Source of the DNA: DASZHA01 sp049644325
Lineage (GTDB): Bacteria; Chloroflexota; Dormibacteria; DASZGP01
NCBI GenBank assembly: GCA_049644325.1
Contig: JBARRR010000041.1
Coordinates: forward strand, 33,677 to 97,676
DNA length: 64,000 nt
Direction of reading: 5' to 3'
In this document: piece after piece, positions 8,585 through 17,140 of the stretch
Numbering within the stretch: position 1 is the first letter of the stretch
Layout: each line of letters begins with the position of its first letter
The notes under the pieces: generated by a model
What the model was told of the DNA's origin: nothing
Seen by the model: the letters and a program-made list of their open reading frames with translations, nothing else
Databases searched by the model: none
Position numbers and translations under genes: made by a program

Positions 8585-8959
8585 ATGATGAAGACCTCGA
8601 TGGTAGTCGCCACGATCCCCGTGACCGACCTTGACCGAGCCAAGCGCTTCTATCAGGAGACGCTCGGTCTGGAGCTCCTTTGGGAGAGCCCGGCATCAGT
8701 TCGTTTTGGGTGCGGCGGCGGGACCGAACTCTCGATCTTCCGGCGCGGCCCGAGCACCGCCGATCACACCCTCGCCCACTTCGAGGTGGCGGATCTCGAG
8801 GCGCTTATTCGCGACCTTGAGAAGAACGGCGTCGAGTTCATCGACTATGCGGATGGACCGTTGCAGACCACCGATCACATCGCACGGATCGGTCCGGCCC
8901 GGGGGGCGTGGTTCCGTGACCCGGACGGGAACACTTTGGGGCTTCGCCAGGCAGACTAG
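8585..8959 (+). CDS. VOC (glyoxalase/bleomycin resistance) family protein
   Basis: A 124-residue single-domain vicinal-oxygen-chelate protein. It begins with VATIPVTDLDRAKRFYQETL and ends with GAWFRDPDGNTLGLRQ, the classic first and last elements of the fold. With one domain it would act as a dimer. Metal ligands are suggested by H (about residue 63) and the final acidic positions, but no substrate can be given. It follows repeat copy D and could be a further accessory gene. Confidence 0.82.
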   Translation: MMKTSMVVATIPVTDLDRAKRFYQETLGLELLWESPASVRFGCGGGTELSIFRRGPSTADHTLAHFEVADLEALIRDLEKNGVEFIDYADGPLQTTDHIARIGPARGAWFRDPDGNTLGLRQAD

Positions 8960-9013
8960 CCGTCGCGGGTTCGATGAGCCGCGCTGCCACAATGCGACGA
9001 CAGGAGGAGTGCC

Positions 9014-10249
9014 ATGCGCAGGACCACGGTGGATGTCGCGATCGTCGGCGCCGGCCAGGCCGGGCTGTCGCTGAGCCATGAGCTAACCCGCGCTGGGGTG
9101 GAGCACGTTGTCCTCGAACGAGGCCAGGTGGGGGAGAGCTGGCGACGCCGCTGGGACAGCTTCCGACTGGTGGTCCCCAACTGGAGCGTCAAGCTTCCCG
9201 GCGGGGCCTACGAGGGGGATGAGCCGGATGGATACATGGCCAAGGCCGAAATCGTCGATCACCTCGGCCGCTACGCCAACAGCTTCCGCGCCCCGGTGCG
9301 GGCGGGGGTGGAGGTCGGCGCGGTTACGCCGGGAGAGAAGGGCGGCTTCACCCTTGCGACCTCAGGCGGCGACATCGGCGCTAAGGACGTGGTCCTGGCA
9401 TCCGGGGGTTACCAGCGGGCGCACCGGCCGGCGGTCGCGGGCCAGCTGCCGCATGAGTCGCTCCTGGTGATCGACGCGGAGCACTACACCAACCCGGGCG
9501 CGCTGCCCGCCGGTGACGTCATGGTGGTGGGCAGCGGTCAGACCGGCTGCCAGCTGGCCGAGGAGTGCTTCGAGGCGGGGCGCAAGGTGTATCTTGCCTG
9601 TGGTCGAGCCCCATGGATGCCACGTCGGATCGAGGGTCGCGACGCCGTGGGCTGGATCCTCGACACCGGCTTCTACGAGGCTCGGCTCGCCGACCTCCCC
9701 AGCCCAGGCGTCCGTTACCTCTCCAATCCCCAGTTCACCGGGCACGGCGGCGGGCGCGATCTCAACTACCGCACACTGCAGACCCTTGGGGTCACGCTGG
9801 TCGGACGGTTCATCGGCACCGAGGACGGACGCGCGCACTTCGCCTCCGACCTCCAGGAATCGGTGGCCTTTGGAGACGCCCGCTACTCGGACCTGAGGGA
9901 CCTGATAACCGCGAACTCACTGGCACGGTCGGTGCCCGCGCCGACGATGCCGGATCCGCCAACCTTCGAGGCCAATCCTCCCAGCAGCATCGAGCTGCGC
10001 AACCTGGGCGCGGTGATCTTCACCACAGGGTTTCGACCCGACTACTCAAGCTGGGTGCAGCCCTCCAACGCCTTCGACGAAGCCGGGTTCCCGATCCAGG
10101 TCGATGGCTCGAGCACGGTTGTTCCTGGCCTGCACTTCATGGGGGTGCATTTTCAGCGTAAACGCAAATCGGCAACCCTCTTCGGAGTCGCCGAGGATGC
10201 TGCCGTCCTGGCCGAACACCTAACCTCGCCTAGGAGGCCAGGCGGCTGA
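9014..10249 (+). CDS. Flavin-containing monooxygenase
   Basis: A 411-residue protein with two dinucleotide motifs: AIVGAGQAGLSLSHELTRAG (FAD) at the start and VMVVGSGQTGCQLAEE (NADPH) near residue 170. WRRRWDSFRLVVPNW and the C-terminal IFTTGFRPDYSSWV and GLHFMGVHFQRKRKSATL are characteristic of the YUC/CzcO-like monooxygenases. A purine-rich site (CAGGAGGAG) precedes the ATG. The substrate is unknown. It converges on and overlaps by 20 bases the minus-strand gene at 10230. Confidence 0.85.
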   Translation: MRRTTVDVAIVGAGQAGLSLSHELTRAGVEHVVLERGQVGESWRRRWDSFRLVVPNWSVKLPGGAYEGDEPDGYMAKAEIVDHLGRYANSFRAPVRAGVEVGAVTPGEKGGFTLATSGGDIGAKDVVLASGGYQRAHRPAVAGQLPHESLLVIDAEHYTNPGALPAGDVMVVGSGQTGCQLAEECFEAGRKVYLACGRAPWMPRRIEGRDAVGWILDTGFYEARLADLPSPGVRYLSNPQFTGHGGGRDLNYRTLQTLGVTLVGRFIGTEDGRAHFASDLQESVAFGDARYSDLRDLITANSLARSVPAPTMPDPPTFEANPPSSIELRNLGAVIFTTGFRPDYSSWVQPSNAFDEAGFPIQVDGSSTVVPGLHFMGVHFQRKRKSATLFGVAEDAAVLAEHLTSPRRPGG

Positions 10250-10670
10250 ACCATGGCCGGCGGCGCCGGTGCTGTTCGACCAGCATCTCCCTTCCCTCCA
10301 GGAAGCCGGCACGGATTTCGCTGTTGGCCGCCTCCAGCAGGACCGGGAAGTGGTTCTCGTGGCCTCGCCACCTCGCGAGCTCTCGACAGGCCGGCAGCTC
10401 CTGGGGCAGGAAGGCCGAAAGGGCAACTGCCAACGTTCCCTGGTGCTCCCACGGGTCCAACGATGAATCGGGTGAGTTCACCGCTACATCCATACGAACC
10501 CAGGCCTGGGCGACCTCCTGCAGGGCGCGCAGGCGTTGGTGGAGCTGGTTGCTGCGGCTGACCGACCTCGCCTCCCGAACCGTCAGGTAGCCCATGCCAA
10601 CTGCAAGCAGGCCGGCGACCGCGGCAATGGCCGCGGCGACGGTCGAGACAGCGAGCAGTGCGTGATCCAT
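10230..10670 (-). CDS. Small membrane-anchored hypothetical protein
   Basis: A 146-residue protein with one N-terminal hydrophobic helix (about residues 5-28, alanine/valine-rich), followed by a charged, mostly helical cytoplasmic part (SRSNQLHQRLRALQEVAQAW). I do not recognise the family. Its 3' end overlaps the flavin monooxygenase gene by 20 bases in a convergent arrangement. Confidence 0.55.
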   Translation of the reverse strand: MDHALLAVSTVAAAIAAVAGLLAVGMGYLTVREARSVSRSNQLHQRLRALQEVAQAWVRMDVAVNSPDSSLDPWEHQGTLAVALSAFLPQELPACRELARWRGHENHFPVLLEAANSEIRAGFLEGREMLVEQHRRRRPWFSRLAS

Positions 10671-10841
10671 CGGTTAGCAACGGTAGTGTGAAGGGCAATC
10701 CTTAGCAAATCGCCGTAACGCTCGTAACAACTCCGATAACACGAAGACACTTACCTTCCGCGAGCTGACACCACCAGCGCCCCCCGGGCGTGCCAGACTC
10801 CGGACATGACGAGGGGACACGATTGAGCGGGGCGGGGGACC

Positions 10842-11219
10842 GTGGCTGACATCAAGCGCTCCATGGAGACCTATACCCAAGCGTGGAACACCTCCGACCG
10901 CGATGAGTGCGTGCGGTTGCTCAATCAGTCCTGGGTCAGCCATGGCGAATTCCTGAATGCCATGCTGGACGCGCCGTTGGTCGGCGCCGAGCCACTGGCC
11001 ACCTATATCGACCAGACCAACGCCCAATTTCCCGGTCACCGGACCGTCCTTGCCGGGGAGATCGTGGAGCACAACTCCTGTGCGCTCGTCTCGTGGCGGT
11101 ACGTCGGCCCAGAGGGAATCGTGACCCTCGAGGGACAGAACTACGTTGAGCTCGACGAAAGCGGGCTGATCCGGCGTGTCGTGCAGTTCTTCCCGGTGAC
11201 GCTGGCCGCGGATTCCTAG
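10842..11219 (+). CDS. SnoaL-like / NTF2-fold protein
   Basis: A 125-residue protein starting at a GTG preceded by GGCGGGGGACC. It has an N-terminal helix (SMETYTQAWNTSDRDECVRLLNQS) and the strand pattern typical of the SnoaL-like fold, ending with GQNYVELDESGLIRRVVQFF. It differs in sequence from the SnoaL-like protein at 5461. Function unknown; small polar-ligand binding or hydrolysis would fit the family. Confidence 0.72.
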   Translation: MADIKRSMETYTQAWNTSDRDECVRLLNQSWVSHGEFLNAMLDAPLVGAEPLATYIDQTNAQFPGHRTVLAGEIVEHNSCALVSWRYVGPEGIVTLEGQNYVELDESGLIRRVVQFFPVTLAADS

Positions 11220-11385
11220 CCCAGGTAATAACCGGCGAAGGCGCGATCTGAGATCGGCGCCTGCTATGCTTGACACGTCGCGGGCCAGAGGTCCGCTTGC
11301 GTCTCCAACGTTCCTTGAGCCCGGCCCATCGGCCGGTGGTCGTTCGGTCGCGATTTCGAACTAACTCAAGGATGGAGATAGCTAC

Positions 11386-11589
11386 ATGACAGAACCACTC
11401 GAAGCTCAAGGCTTCCACGTGTCCGCAGTCGCGGGGACAACGACGCCAGGGCTCGGTTCGCATTCTTCTGCCCAGTTCGGGAGCACTGTGCCCCCGCTGG
11501 TCGCCGCCCCTGCGGGGCGGCCCGCAACCCATCGAGCTCGCGCCCTGAAGGCCGTCAGCTCCTATCCAACCATGGAGGTACCCCAGTGA
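11386..11589 (+). CDS. Small ORF upstream of zinc-ribbon gene (possible leader)
   Basis: A 67-codon frame with a good ribosome site (AAGGATGGAG) and an ATG. It ends in TGA that overlaps the GTG start of the next gene (GTGA at 11586-11589). The peptide is rich in Ala, Thr, Ser, Gly and Pro and matches nothing I know. It may be a translated leader that couples translation of the zinc-ribbon protein, rather than a functional protein. The second zinc-ribbon gene at 36390 has no such leader. Confidence 0.4.
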   Translation: MTEPLEAQGFHVSAVAGTTTPGLGSHSSAQFGSTVPPLVAAPAGRPATHRARALKAVSSYPTMEVPQ

Positions 11590-11891
11590 GTTTCCAGGAC
11601 CGAACCCTAACCTGTCGCGATTGCGGCCAACAGTTCACATTCACCAGCGGCGAGCAGGATTTCTACGCCTCACGCGGCCTGACCAATGACCCCAGCCGTT
11701 GCCCGGACTGCCGGGCGATCCGGCGCGGCCAGAGTGGTGGCGGTGGCGGTGGCGGCCGTACGCGCGAGATGTTCGACGTCGTTTGCAGCAACTGCGGCAA
11801 GGACACCCAGGTGCCCTTCCAGCCGACCTCGGGCCGGCCGGTGTACTGCAGCGACTGCTTTGCCCAGCAGCCCCGGAACAGCTACCGCTAG
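11586..11891 (+). CDS. Double zinc-ribbon protein (paralogue 1)
   Basis: A 101-residue protein with two four-cysteine zinc sites: CRDC...CPDC (residues about 10-42) and CSNC...CSDC (about 69-93), joined by a Gly-rich linker. The first half has FTSGEQDFYASRGLTNDPSR, the second MFDVVCSNCG...TQVPFQP...GRPVYCSDCF. This belongs to a small family of zinc-binding proteins common in Chloroflexi-like genomes. Nucleic-acid binding is likely but unproven. The start is the GTG coupled to the upstream small ORF. A close paralogue lies at 36390. Confidence 0.8.
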   Translation: MSFQDRTLTCRDCGQQFTFTSGEQDFYASRGLTNDPSRCPDCRAIRRGQSGGGGGGGRTREMFDVVCSNCGKDTQVPFQPTSGRPVYCSDCFAQQPRNSYR

Positions 11892-11894
11892 CCC

Positions 11895-12182
11895 GTGGCC
11901 AGTCGCGGAGTCGACGAAGTCCTGATGCCAGGCCAGGTCGCAGCCCTGCAGAAACGCATCGAGGTGCTGGTCCCCGACCGGGAGCGGCGTCTGCGCGACC
12001 TCCAGGCTGCAACTGAGGAGGCGGCCTCGATCTCGAAGGCGGGGGGTGACTCCCGCGGGGCGGAGCGTGCCCTCAAGCGCGCCGCACGGCTGCGCTCGGA
12101 GGCGGCTGCCATCACCAATGAGATGGCCACACTGGAGAGCCTGGTCGCCGCGCGACTGGCGCAATCGCCAAGACCGTACTGA
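11895..12182 (+). CDS. Small helical (coiled-coil) hypothetical protein
   Basis: A 95-residue frame from GTG 11895, four bases after the zinc-ribbon stop. The sequence is highly helical with heptad-like spacing (VAALQKRIEVLVPDRERRLRDL, then ERALKRAARLRSEAAAI). No recognised domain. No strong ribosome site, so translation would depend on coupling to the upstream gene. Real gene status is probable but not certain. Confidence 0.45.
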   Translation: MASRGVDEVLMPGQVAALQKRIEVLVPDRERRLRDLQAATEEAASISKAGGDSRGAERALKRAARLRSEAAAITNEMATLESLVAARLAQSPRPY

Positions 12183-12244
12183 TCTCTCGCGGGGAGGCGG
12201 CTAGCATGCCGCTTCCCGCAGCGCGATCCCAGCGGGCGTAGCTA

Positions 12245-13324
12245 TCAGGATCTGATGGTTGCCGGGAGCCCGAGGAAGCCCCCGTAACGCCCTACCGCTG
12301 CCGCCAGGGCCCTCTTCTCAGGTGCCTTGAGCGCTCGGTAGGTGAAGGTATCGATGGTCACCGCGGCGTTCTCGACGGTGTGCCTCCAATGGCCGACCAG
12401 GTGTCCGTCGATGAGGATGGCATGGAAGTACGGCATCTCCGCGAAAGGCAAGGGTCCGTCGCTGCCGGCCTCGTGGAGGACGTCGCGGCTATCGCTGTAG
12501 CCCATGACGTACTCGTCATAGATCTGAACCATGTCGACCACCGGGGAGGGCGGATCAGCAGGTCGCGCCGAAGGCGCGAACCAGTAGGTGCGGCCCTCGA
12601 CCACCTCTTGCTCGAGCTCCGCCTTGACCATCTCCAGGCCACGCCGCCCCTCGGCCGCGGTCAGGCTCGACCATCCCAGGTAGTCCTTGAGCGTCGCCGG
12701 GCCCCGGCTCACGAAGTACCGACGCGTGAGCTCGGCCAGGGCCACGTCTCGATCCAGGCTCATCGCCCGGGGCGCGCGTTCGGCCAGGAGCGCGTAGGTC
12801 TGCTGCTTGCCGCGCATCGCGCCGCTGCAGATGACGGCGTTCAGCTCGGCGTTTATCAGGATGTAGCCGAGGCGCACCCCGGAGGCGACGATGCCGGCTC
12901 TGCCGAGGACGGCGCCCACCTCCTTGCGCGTCAGGTGCTGTCCACCGGCGAGCGCTCTGGCGATCAGCTTCGCCGACCTGTTGAGCAATGCCCGATCCAG
13001 CTCGGTCTGCCGGTACATGTAGGTGTTCAGAGCATGCACCCGGGGTGCCGTAACCTCCAGCATCCACCGAATGTCGCCGGCCGTCACGAAATGCCACGTC
13101 GGGCGAAGCAGATGGGTCCGCAGGATACGGCCATCGCCGAGTGCGTCGTCGATGGTGGCCACGCCGGGGTCGCCCGAGCGCTGCGCCAGCGACCACTTGG
13201 CGTACTGAAATTCCTGCGCTTGCATCGCCCCCAGCCGGCGCAGGGCCTCCTCCGGTCGTGCGCTGGGCACCCCCCAGAGGCCCTGGTTGTGGAGACGCCG
13301 CGACGCGATCTCAAGGCGGTTCAT
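12245..13324 (-). CDS. Winged-helix DNA glycosylase-like protein (AlkZ/YcaQ family)
   Basis: A 359-residue protein of the HTH_42/AlkZ family. The start was placed at the ATG at 13322-13324, where homologous sequence begins (MNRLEIASRRLHNQGL). The catalytic-type QxQ is present as MQAQE near residue 33. It also shows LRPTWHFV, characteristic of the family, and a C-terminal ILIDGHLVGHWRH. AlkZ relatives remove alkylated or crosslinked bases; some protect producers of DNA-alkylating metabolites. The natural lesion cannot be predicted. Confidence 0.75.
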   Translation of the reverse strand: MNRLEIASRRLHNQGLWGVPSARPEEALRRLGAMQAQEFQYAKWSLAQRSGDPGVATIDDALGDGRILRTHLLRPTWHFVTAGDIRWMLEVTAPRVHALNTYMYRQTELDRALLNRSAKLIARALAGGQHLTRKEVGAVLGRAGIVASGVRLGYILINAELNAVICSGAMRGKQQTYALLAERAPRAMSLDRDVALAELTRRYFVSRGPATLKDYLGWSSLTAAEGRRGLEMVKAELEQEVVEGRTYWFAPSARPADPPSPVVDMVQIYDEYVMGYSDSRDVLHEAGSDGPLPFAEMPYFHAILIDGHLVGHWRHTVENAAVTIDTFTYRALKAPEKRALAAAVGRYGGFLGLPATIRS

Positions 13325-13419
13325 CGAGCAGAAGGTACCTTGGCGGAAGGTCCGCCAACAGTTCTTTGCATTTCTGCATTGCCGTGCCCCGGGCCGGGCA
13401 CGTAGATTAGCGGCAGGAG

Positions 13420-13653
13420 ATGAGGGACCGGGTTGTAATTCGCATTCCATCGCGCGAGTGGGCGGTTGACGCCATCGACGACCTGCGCTGTGAGGGTTTC
13501 GTCGCCACCCTCCTGGAGCCGGAGAGCTGCGACGGTCCCTGGCGCCTGCTGGTCGAGGGCCCGGCTGAGAAGATCGCCTGCATGCGCCAGGCCGCCCATG
13601 GTCCCATCCAGCCCTTCTGCTGGGAGACCTTCGTAAACCAGCCCACCGCCTAG
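13420..13653 (+). CDS. Small hypothetical protein
   Basis: A 77-residue soluble protein with regular strand/helix content (VVIRIPSREWAVDAIDDL, GPWRLLVEGPAEKIACM). An AGGAG lies directly against the ATG, which is close spacing. It is transcribed away from the AlkZ-like gene, and its last codons overlap the end of the PHP-fusion gene by four bases. Family not recognised. Confidence 0.5.
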   Translation: MRDRVVIRIPSREWAVDAIDDLRCEGFVATLLEPESCDGPWRLLVEGPAEKIACMRQAAHGPIQPFCWETFVNQPTA

Positions 13654-15758
13654 TCCTGGTGGGCGTGGTCCTCGCGGCAGGGCGGGGGCTCGTCTAGGAC
13701 CCGGACGCGGTCGCAGCGCACAACCGTTGGTGTGAGGCCGGTGGCGCCGCTGCCCCGCCTCCAGCGGCCCGTCACCTCGATCCATGCCCCCATGTCGACG
13801 GCCTCCGCCAGCTTCAGCCGGACGCTCACGGGGGCATCGCCGCTGGCGCAGCATGAATGGATCCAGCGCGTCAGCACATGGTCTCCGGATTCGTCGACGG
13901 CGGTTACCTGGCCCGCCAGCCGCAGCACCCGGCCGCGCAGCGTGTCGCCGGCGTGGGAGCGGAAGTTGACCTCGTAGAGCGACATGTCCTCGGGTTCGGG
14001 CCGCCCTCGACGCGCCATTCCAGCAGCGGCCAGGGAACCGGCGGCAGCCAGGCCCGCCGCTGCGGCGGCCGGGCTGACGGCGATCGCCGCGTCGGTGTTG
14101 GGCAGGGTCAGCGGACCGGAGGCGGTGGCGCGGATCGCCGGCGGAGGGGCGAAGAAGGGTGTCGTCCCCGGCGGCACCGACCCGTTGGCCAGGAAGACAG
14201 GATTGGTGATCACCTCCATGTCCATGTAGCTGTTGAGGAAGTCATTGGGCAGGATCACGGTGTTCCCGTTGTGGAGCTCGGCCCGCACGAACCCGCCGGC
14301 CGCCCCAACCGGCACGTCGGTCTTGATCGTCTGGTCGTTGGAGGTGATGTTGAACAGCTGCGGCACGGCGGGAAGAGGGTCGCCGATGTTGCTGTGCAGA
14401 AGGTGGAGCGTCATGCTCGCCCCGCCACGGACCACGGCCTCGATGTGAGCCACGTCGGTCTGCTCACCGTAGATGGTGCCGCCAACCGCCTGGTGCTGAC
14501 CGGACGGGCCGCTGGCGGAGAGGTACACGGCGCCGCCGTTGATCACCCGGGTGATGAAGTTCCGCCCATGCTTGAGCGCGTAGACGATGTCCGCCTTGGA
14601 AAGGTTGCTGGCGTAGACGTTGTTGGTGGGCGTGCCCAGGAGGGCGATGCCGGCGGTTCCCAGCCCGTGGATGTCGGATCCGCCGTTGGCGTAGATCCTG
14701 CGGCCCTGCCGCAGGTATGCATCCCACTGGCGCACACTGACGTCGTCGTCGGGCTGGTAGAGACCACACCAGACCTCCACGCCTGTGGGGTCGACTTTGC
14801 CGCTGGGATCGGCGTCGGAGTCGACCCAGAAGTCCCAAATCAGGTTGGCTCCGTAGGGGTGGGCCGCGGCGACGTAGGCGCCCATGTCCCTGGTGACCTG
14901 GATGAACTCGCCGATGCGCGCCTCGTTGGCGCCAAGGGGCACGCCGATCGGGCGCTGGCGCCAGTCGAGCCACTGGCCGACGTCAATACCGGTGACCGTG
15001 GCGTGCCCGTGGGCCCAGTTCGTCATCTCCTCGCCGGCGATCAGCAGCGTGCCCGACTGGCCCGCGTCGTGGGCCAGGTTGAAGTTCTGGGAGACGACGT
15101 TGTGGTCGGTCATGGCGACGAAGTCAAGGCCGCGGGTGGCCGCGTTCATGGCCCACGCATCGGGGTTCTGGGCGGTGTGCGAGCCCCAGGCATCGCTGCT
15201 CTCGGGGGTATGCGCGTGGAGATCGCCCCTGTACCAGGCCGCGCCCGGGCGGACCACGCCGAGCTGCGCTGGGCCGGCCACGAAGGCGGCGCCCTGGGGC
15301 CCGAATGACAGCGTTATGTCGATGTGCACCGGCGTCGGAACCGCCGCGAGGAAGACAGGCACAACCACGGTCCACGTGCCTGGAAGGATCGTCCCGGGGA
15401 TGAACGACTGCGAGGCGCTGCCCGCCGACACGAAGAACTGGCTGCGCTCTTCTCCATAGATGCCGCGGAACCCCGGCGACTGGTACTGGGCTCCACGATG
15501 GTCGAACAACCCGGCCCCGAGCTTGACCACGTTGCTGTTGTTGACGTCGTGGGTGACCTTGACGTCGATGCGATTGACCTCGGGCGCCATCGGCACTGTG
15601 AAGGGGAAGTACAGGTACTGGCCATAGCCCACCGCGGTGCCGTCGAAGTGAATGGTTTGCGGCGGAGGCGCCGCCAAGGCAGTGATCGCGTGTGGCGCCA
15701 TCGCCGCTCCCGCCCCCACTGCGCCGGCGGCCTTGAGGAATTCCCGGCGCGTCTTCAT
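13650..15758 (-). CDS. Tat-exported PHP-domain metallohydrolase with C-terminal membrane helix and DUF1980-like domain
   Basis: A 702-residue protein. A twin-arginine signal (TRREFLKAAG, residues 3-12) leads into a beta-rich N-terminal domain (about 35-165), then a PHP/CehA-like hydrolase core: GDLHAH (179-183), AMTDHN (215-220), HPYG (300-303), GSDIH (360-364), which together give the metal ligands. After about 580 comes an Ala-rich helix and RRGR. The last 85 residues (TRWIHSCCASGDAPVSV, then WIEVTGRW) look like the C-terminal domain of TIGR03943/DUF1980 proteins. This combination is unusual. It probably acts outside the membrane on a phosphoester or similar substrate. Confidence 0.78.
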   Translation of the reverse strand: MKTRREFLKAAGAVGAGAAMAPHAITALAAPPPQTIHFDGTAVGYGQYLYFPFTVPMAPEVNRIDVKVTHDVNNSNVVKLGAGLFDHRGAQYQSPGFRGIYGEERSQFFVSAGSASQSFIPGTILPGTWTVVVPVFLAAVPTPVHIDITLSFGPQGAAFVAGPAQLGVVRPGAAWYRGDLHAHTPESSDAWGSHTAQNPDAWAMNAATRGLDFVAMTDHNVVSQNFNLAHDAGQSGTLLIAGEEMTNWAHGHATVTGIDVGQWLDWRQRPIGVPLGANEARIGEFIQVTRDMGAYVAAAHPYGANLIWDFWVDSDADPSGKVDPTGVEVWCGLYQPDDDVSVRQWDAYLRQGRRIYANGGSDIHGLGTAGIALLGTPTNNVYASNLSKADIVYALKHGRNFITRVINGGAVYLSASGPSGQHQAVGGTIYGEQTDVAHIEAVVRGGASMTLHLLHSNIGDPLPAVPQLFNITSNDQTIKTDVPVGAAGGFVRAELHNGNTVILPNDFLNSYMDMEVITNPVFLANGSVPPGTTPFFAPPPAIRATASGPLTLPNTDAAIAVSPAAAAAGLAAAGSLAAAGMARRGRPEPEDMSLYEVNFRSHAGDTLRGRVLRLAGQVTAVDESGDHVLTRWIHSCCASGDAPVSVRLKLAEAVDMGAWIEVTGRWRRGSGATGLTPTVVRCDRVRVLDEPPPCREDHAHQD

Positions 15759-15811
15759 CTGGCCGGATTATCCCACCGCGGATCGGGGCCCAGGCGGGCT
15801 ACGATACTGCC

Positions 15812-16273
15812 ATGAGCGAAGCGCACGTTTCCCACCACTTGAAGCGGAACCCGCTGTTCCTGGGCGCCATCGCGTTGATGGTCTTCGCCCCCTCGCTGAT
15901 CACCTTCTACATGCCGTCGCTGATCGTCGGCCTGGCGGACGCCGTCTGGCTGGGAGGCGGCTGGCTGGTCGGGGTGCTGGCGGTCCTGATCGGGGACGAA
16001 GCCCTCCACCACGAGGAGAAAAAGGTGCTGGGGGAGGCGAGGATGCACGCCCTCTTTCTCAGATTGATCCACAACCCGATGTTCCTGCTCGAGACCGCGA
16101 TCATCGTCATCGCCCCACCGGCAATCGCCTTCTTCGCGCCCCAGGCGCTGCCTGGCACCCCGGACTGGCTCTGGCTGATCGTGGCCCTCGTGATCGCCGC
16201 CGCGGCCGCGTTTGGCCTCTACAGCGTCCTGACCTCAGAAGAAGAGCACGTCGTCCACCCCGCGACCGTCTAA
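15812..16273 (+). CDS. Integral membrane protein, unknown family
   Basis: A 153-residue protein with four predicted membrane helices (residues about 15-35, 40-62, 90-112, 118-140), separated by a charged loop containing ALHHEEKKVLGEARMH. No known motif. It is divergent from the PHP-fusion gene with only 53 bases between starts, so the two may share a promoter region. Confidence 0.65.
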   Translation: MSEAHVSHHLKRNPLFLGAIALMVFAPSLITFYMPSLIVGLADAVWLGGGWLVGVLAVLIGDEALHHEEKKVLGEARMHALFLRLIHNPMFLLETAIIVIAPPAIAFFAPQALPGTPDWLWLIVALVIAAAAAFGLYSVLTSEEEHVVHPATV

Positions 16274-16299
16274 GCGCGCTCAGCGCCGGGAGCGGGGCC

Positions 16300-17061
16300 T
16301 CAGGTGCAGGCCGGGATGGTCACACCGGTGTCGTAGACGAAGCCGGTGTCGGTGGTGGTCCGCTCGTACTTGACGGCGTTCTCGGTCCCGGTCTGGTGAT
16401 CGAGCCGCTTCTCGATCTTGCCCGACCGGGAGTCGATCCAGACCTCGGTGGTGTTGACGTCGACCTTGATGTTGTTGGGGTTGGGTCCGGTGATGGCCTG
16501 GCTCACGTCGCTCATCAGGTGCCACGCCTTATGACCGCTGAGGTCGACGTCGTCGAGGAATTTCCAATTGAGGCCGGCCGTGACCAGGCCACTGAACGGA
16601 TCCGCAAAGTCGGGCGTGAGCTTCTGGTTGGGGAAGCGCTGAGCTGGGCTTCCCTCCGGCCTGGTGCAGAAGACGTTGTTGGCGCCGTTCAGGATGGTTT
16701 CGAACTTCTTGCCAGCGTTGTCGGTGCTCTGGTTGTAGACCACCATCGGGCTCTTGGTTCCCGAAACCTGCGTGACCGAGTCGATCTTGGGGATGGTCGC
16801 GCTGCTGTAGGTATAGGTCAGCGTGTACTTGACGTCCTTGAAGTTGGCCGTGCGCCCGACGGCGTCGCTGACGGCCTGTTTGCCGTCGGTTGGTTTGCTG
16901 ATCCCTGAGGCGCCCGCGCCACCGCCGGAGGCCGTCGAGCCCGATGAGGCGAACGGTCCGACCTTGGCGACCGCGGCGCCGCCCACGCCGAGCAGGAGCA
17001 CCAGGACAACTATCCCGACACCGACCACGATCCTGGACACGCCAGATTGGCGTCCGCGCAT
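16300..17061 (-). CDS. Membrane-anchored LolA/LppX-like protein
   Basis: A 253-residue protein with an N-terminal helix (VVVGVGIVVLVLLLGVGGAA-like, residues 11-33), a Ser/Gly/Ala linker (35-55), then a beta-rich domain that ends TGVTIPACT. The fold pattern (long alternating strands with VWIDSRSGKIEKR near residue 215) resembles the LppX/LprAFG and LolA-like lipid-carrier group, but there is no lipobox. It is probably an exported, membrane-tethered protein; ligand unknown. Assignment is tentative. Confidence 0.55.
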   Translation of the reverse strand: MRGRQSGVSRIVVGVGIVVLVLLLGVGGAAVAKVGPFASSGSTASGGGAGASGISKPTDGKQAVSDAVGRTANFKDVKYTLTYTYSSATIPKIDSVTQVSGTKSPMVVYNQSTDNAGKKFETILNGANNVFCTRPEGSPAQRFPNQKLTPDFADPFSGLVTAGLNWKFLDDVDLSGHKAWHLMSDVSQAITGPNPNNIKVDVNTTEVWIDSRSGKIEKRLDHQTGTENAVKYERTTTDTGFVYDTGVTIPACT

Positions 17062-17140
17062 ATGAGCCCTCCCTGAGTGACGTCAGTCTAGGGTTGCACC
17101 TGGCCTTTGGAGAACGGTTGCTTACGTATCTTTACCTGAC

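Noticed and set aside
8960..8985. A further possible copy of the tRNA-Ser 3' end (CGCGGGTTCGATGAGCCGCG) after the VOC gene
   Set aside because: Only the GGGTTCGAT core matches; the acceptor strand is absent. A chance hairpin is as likely.
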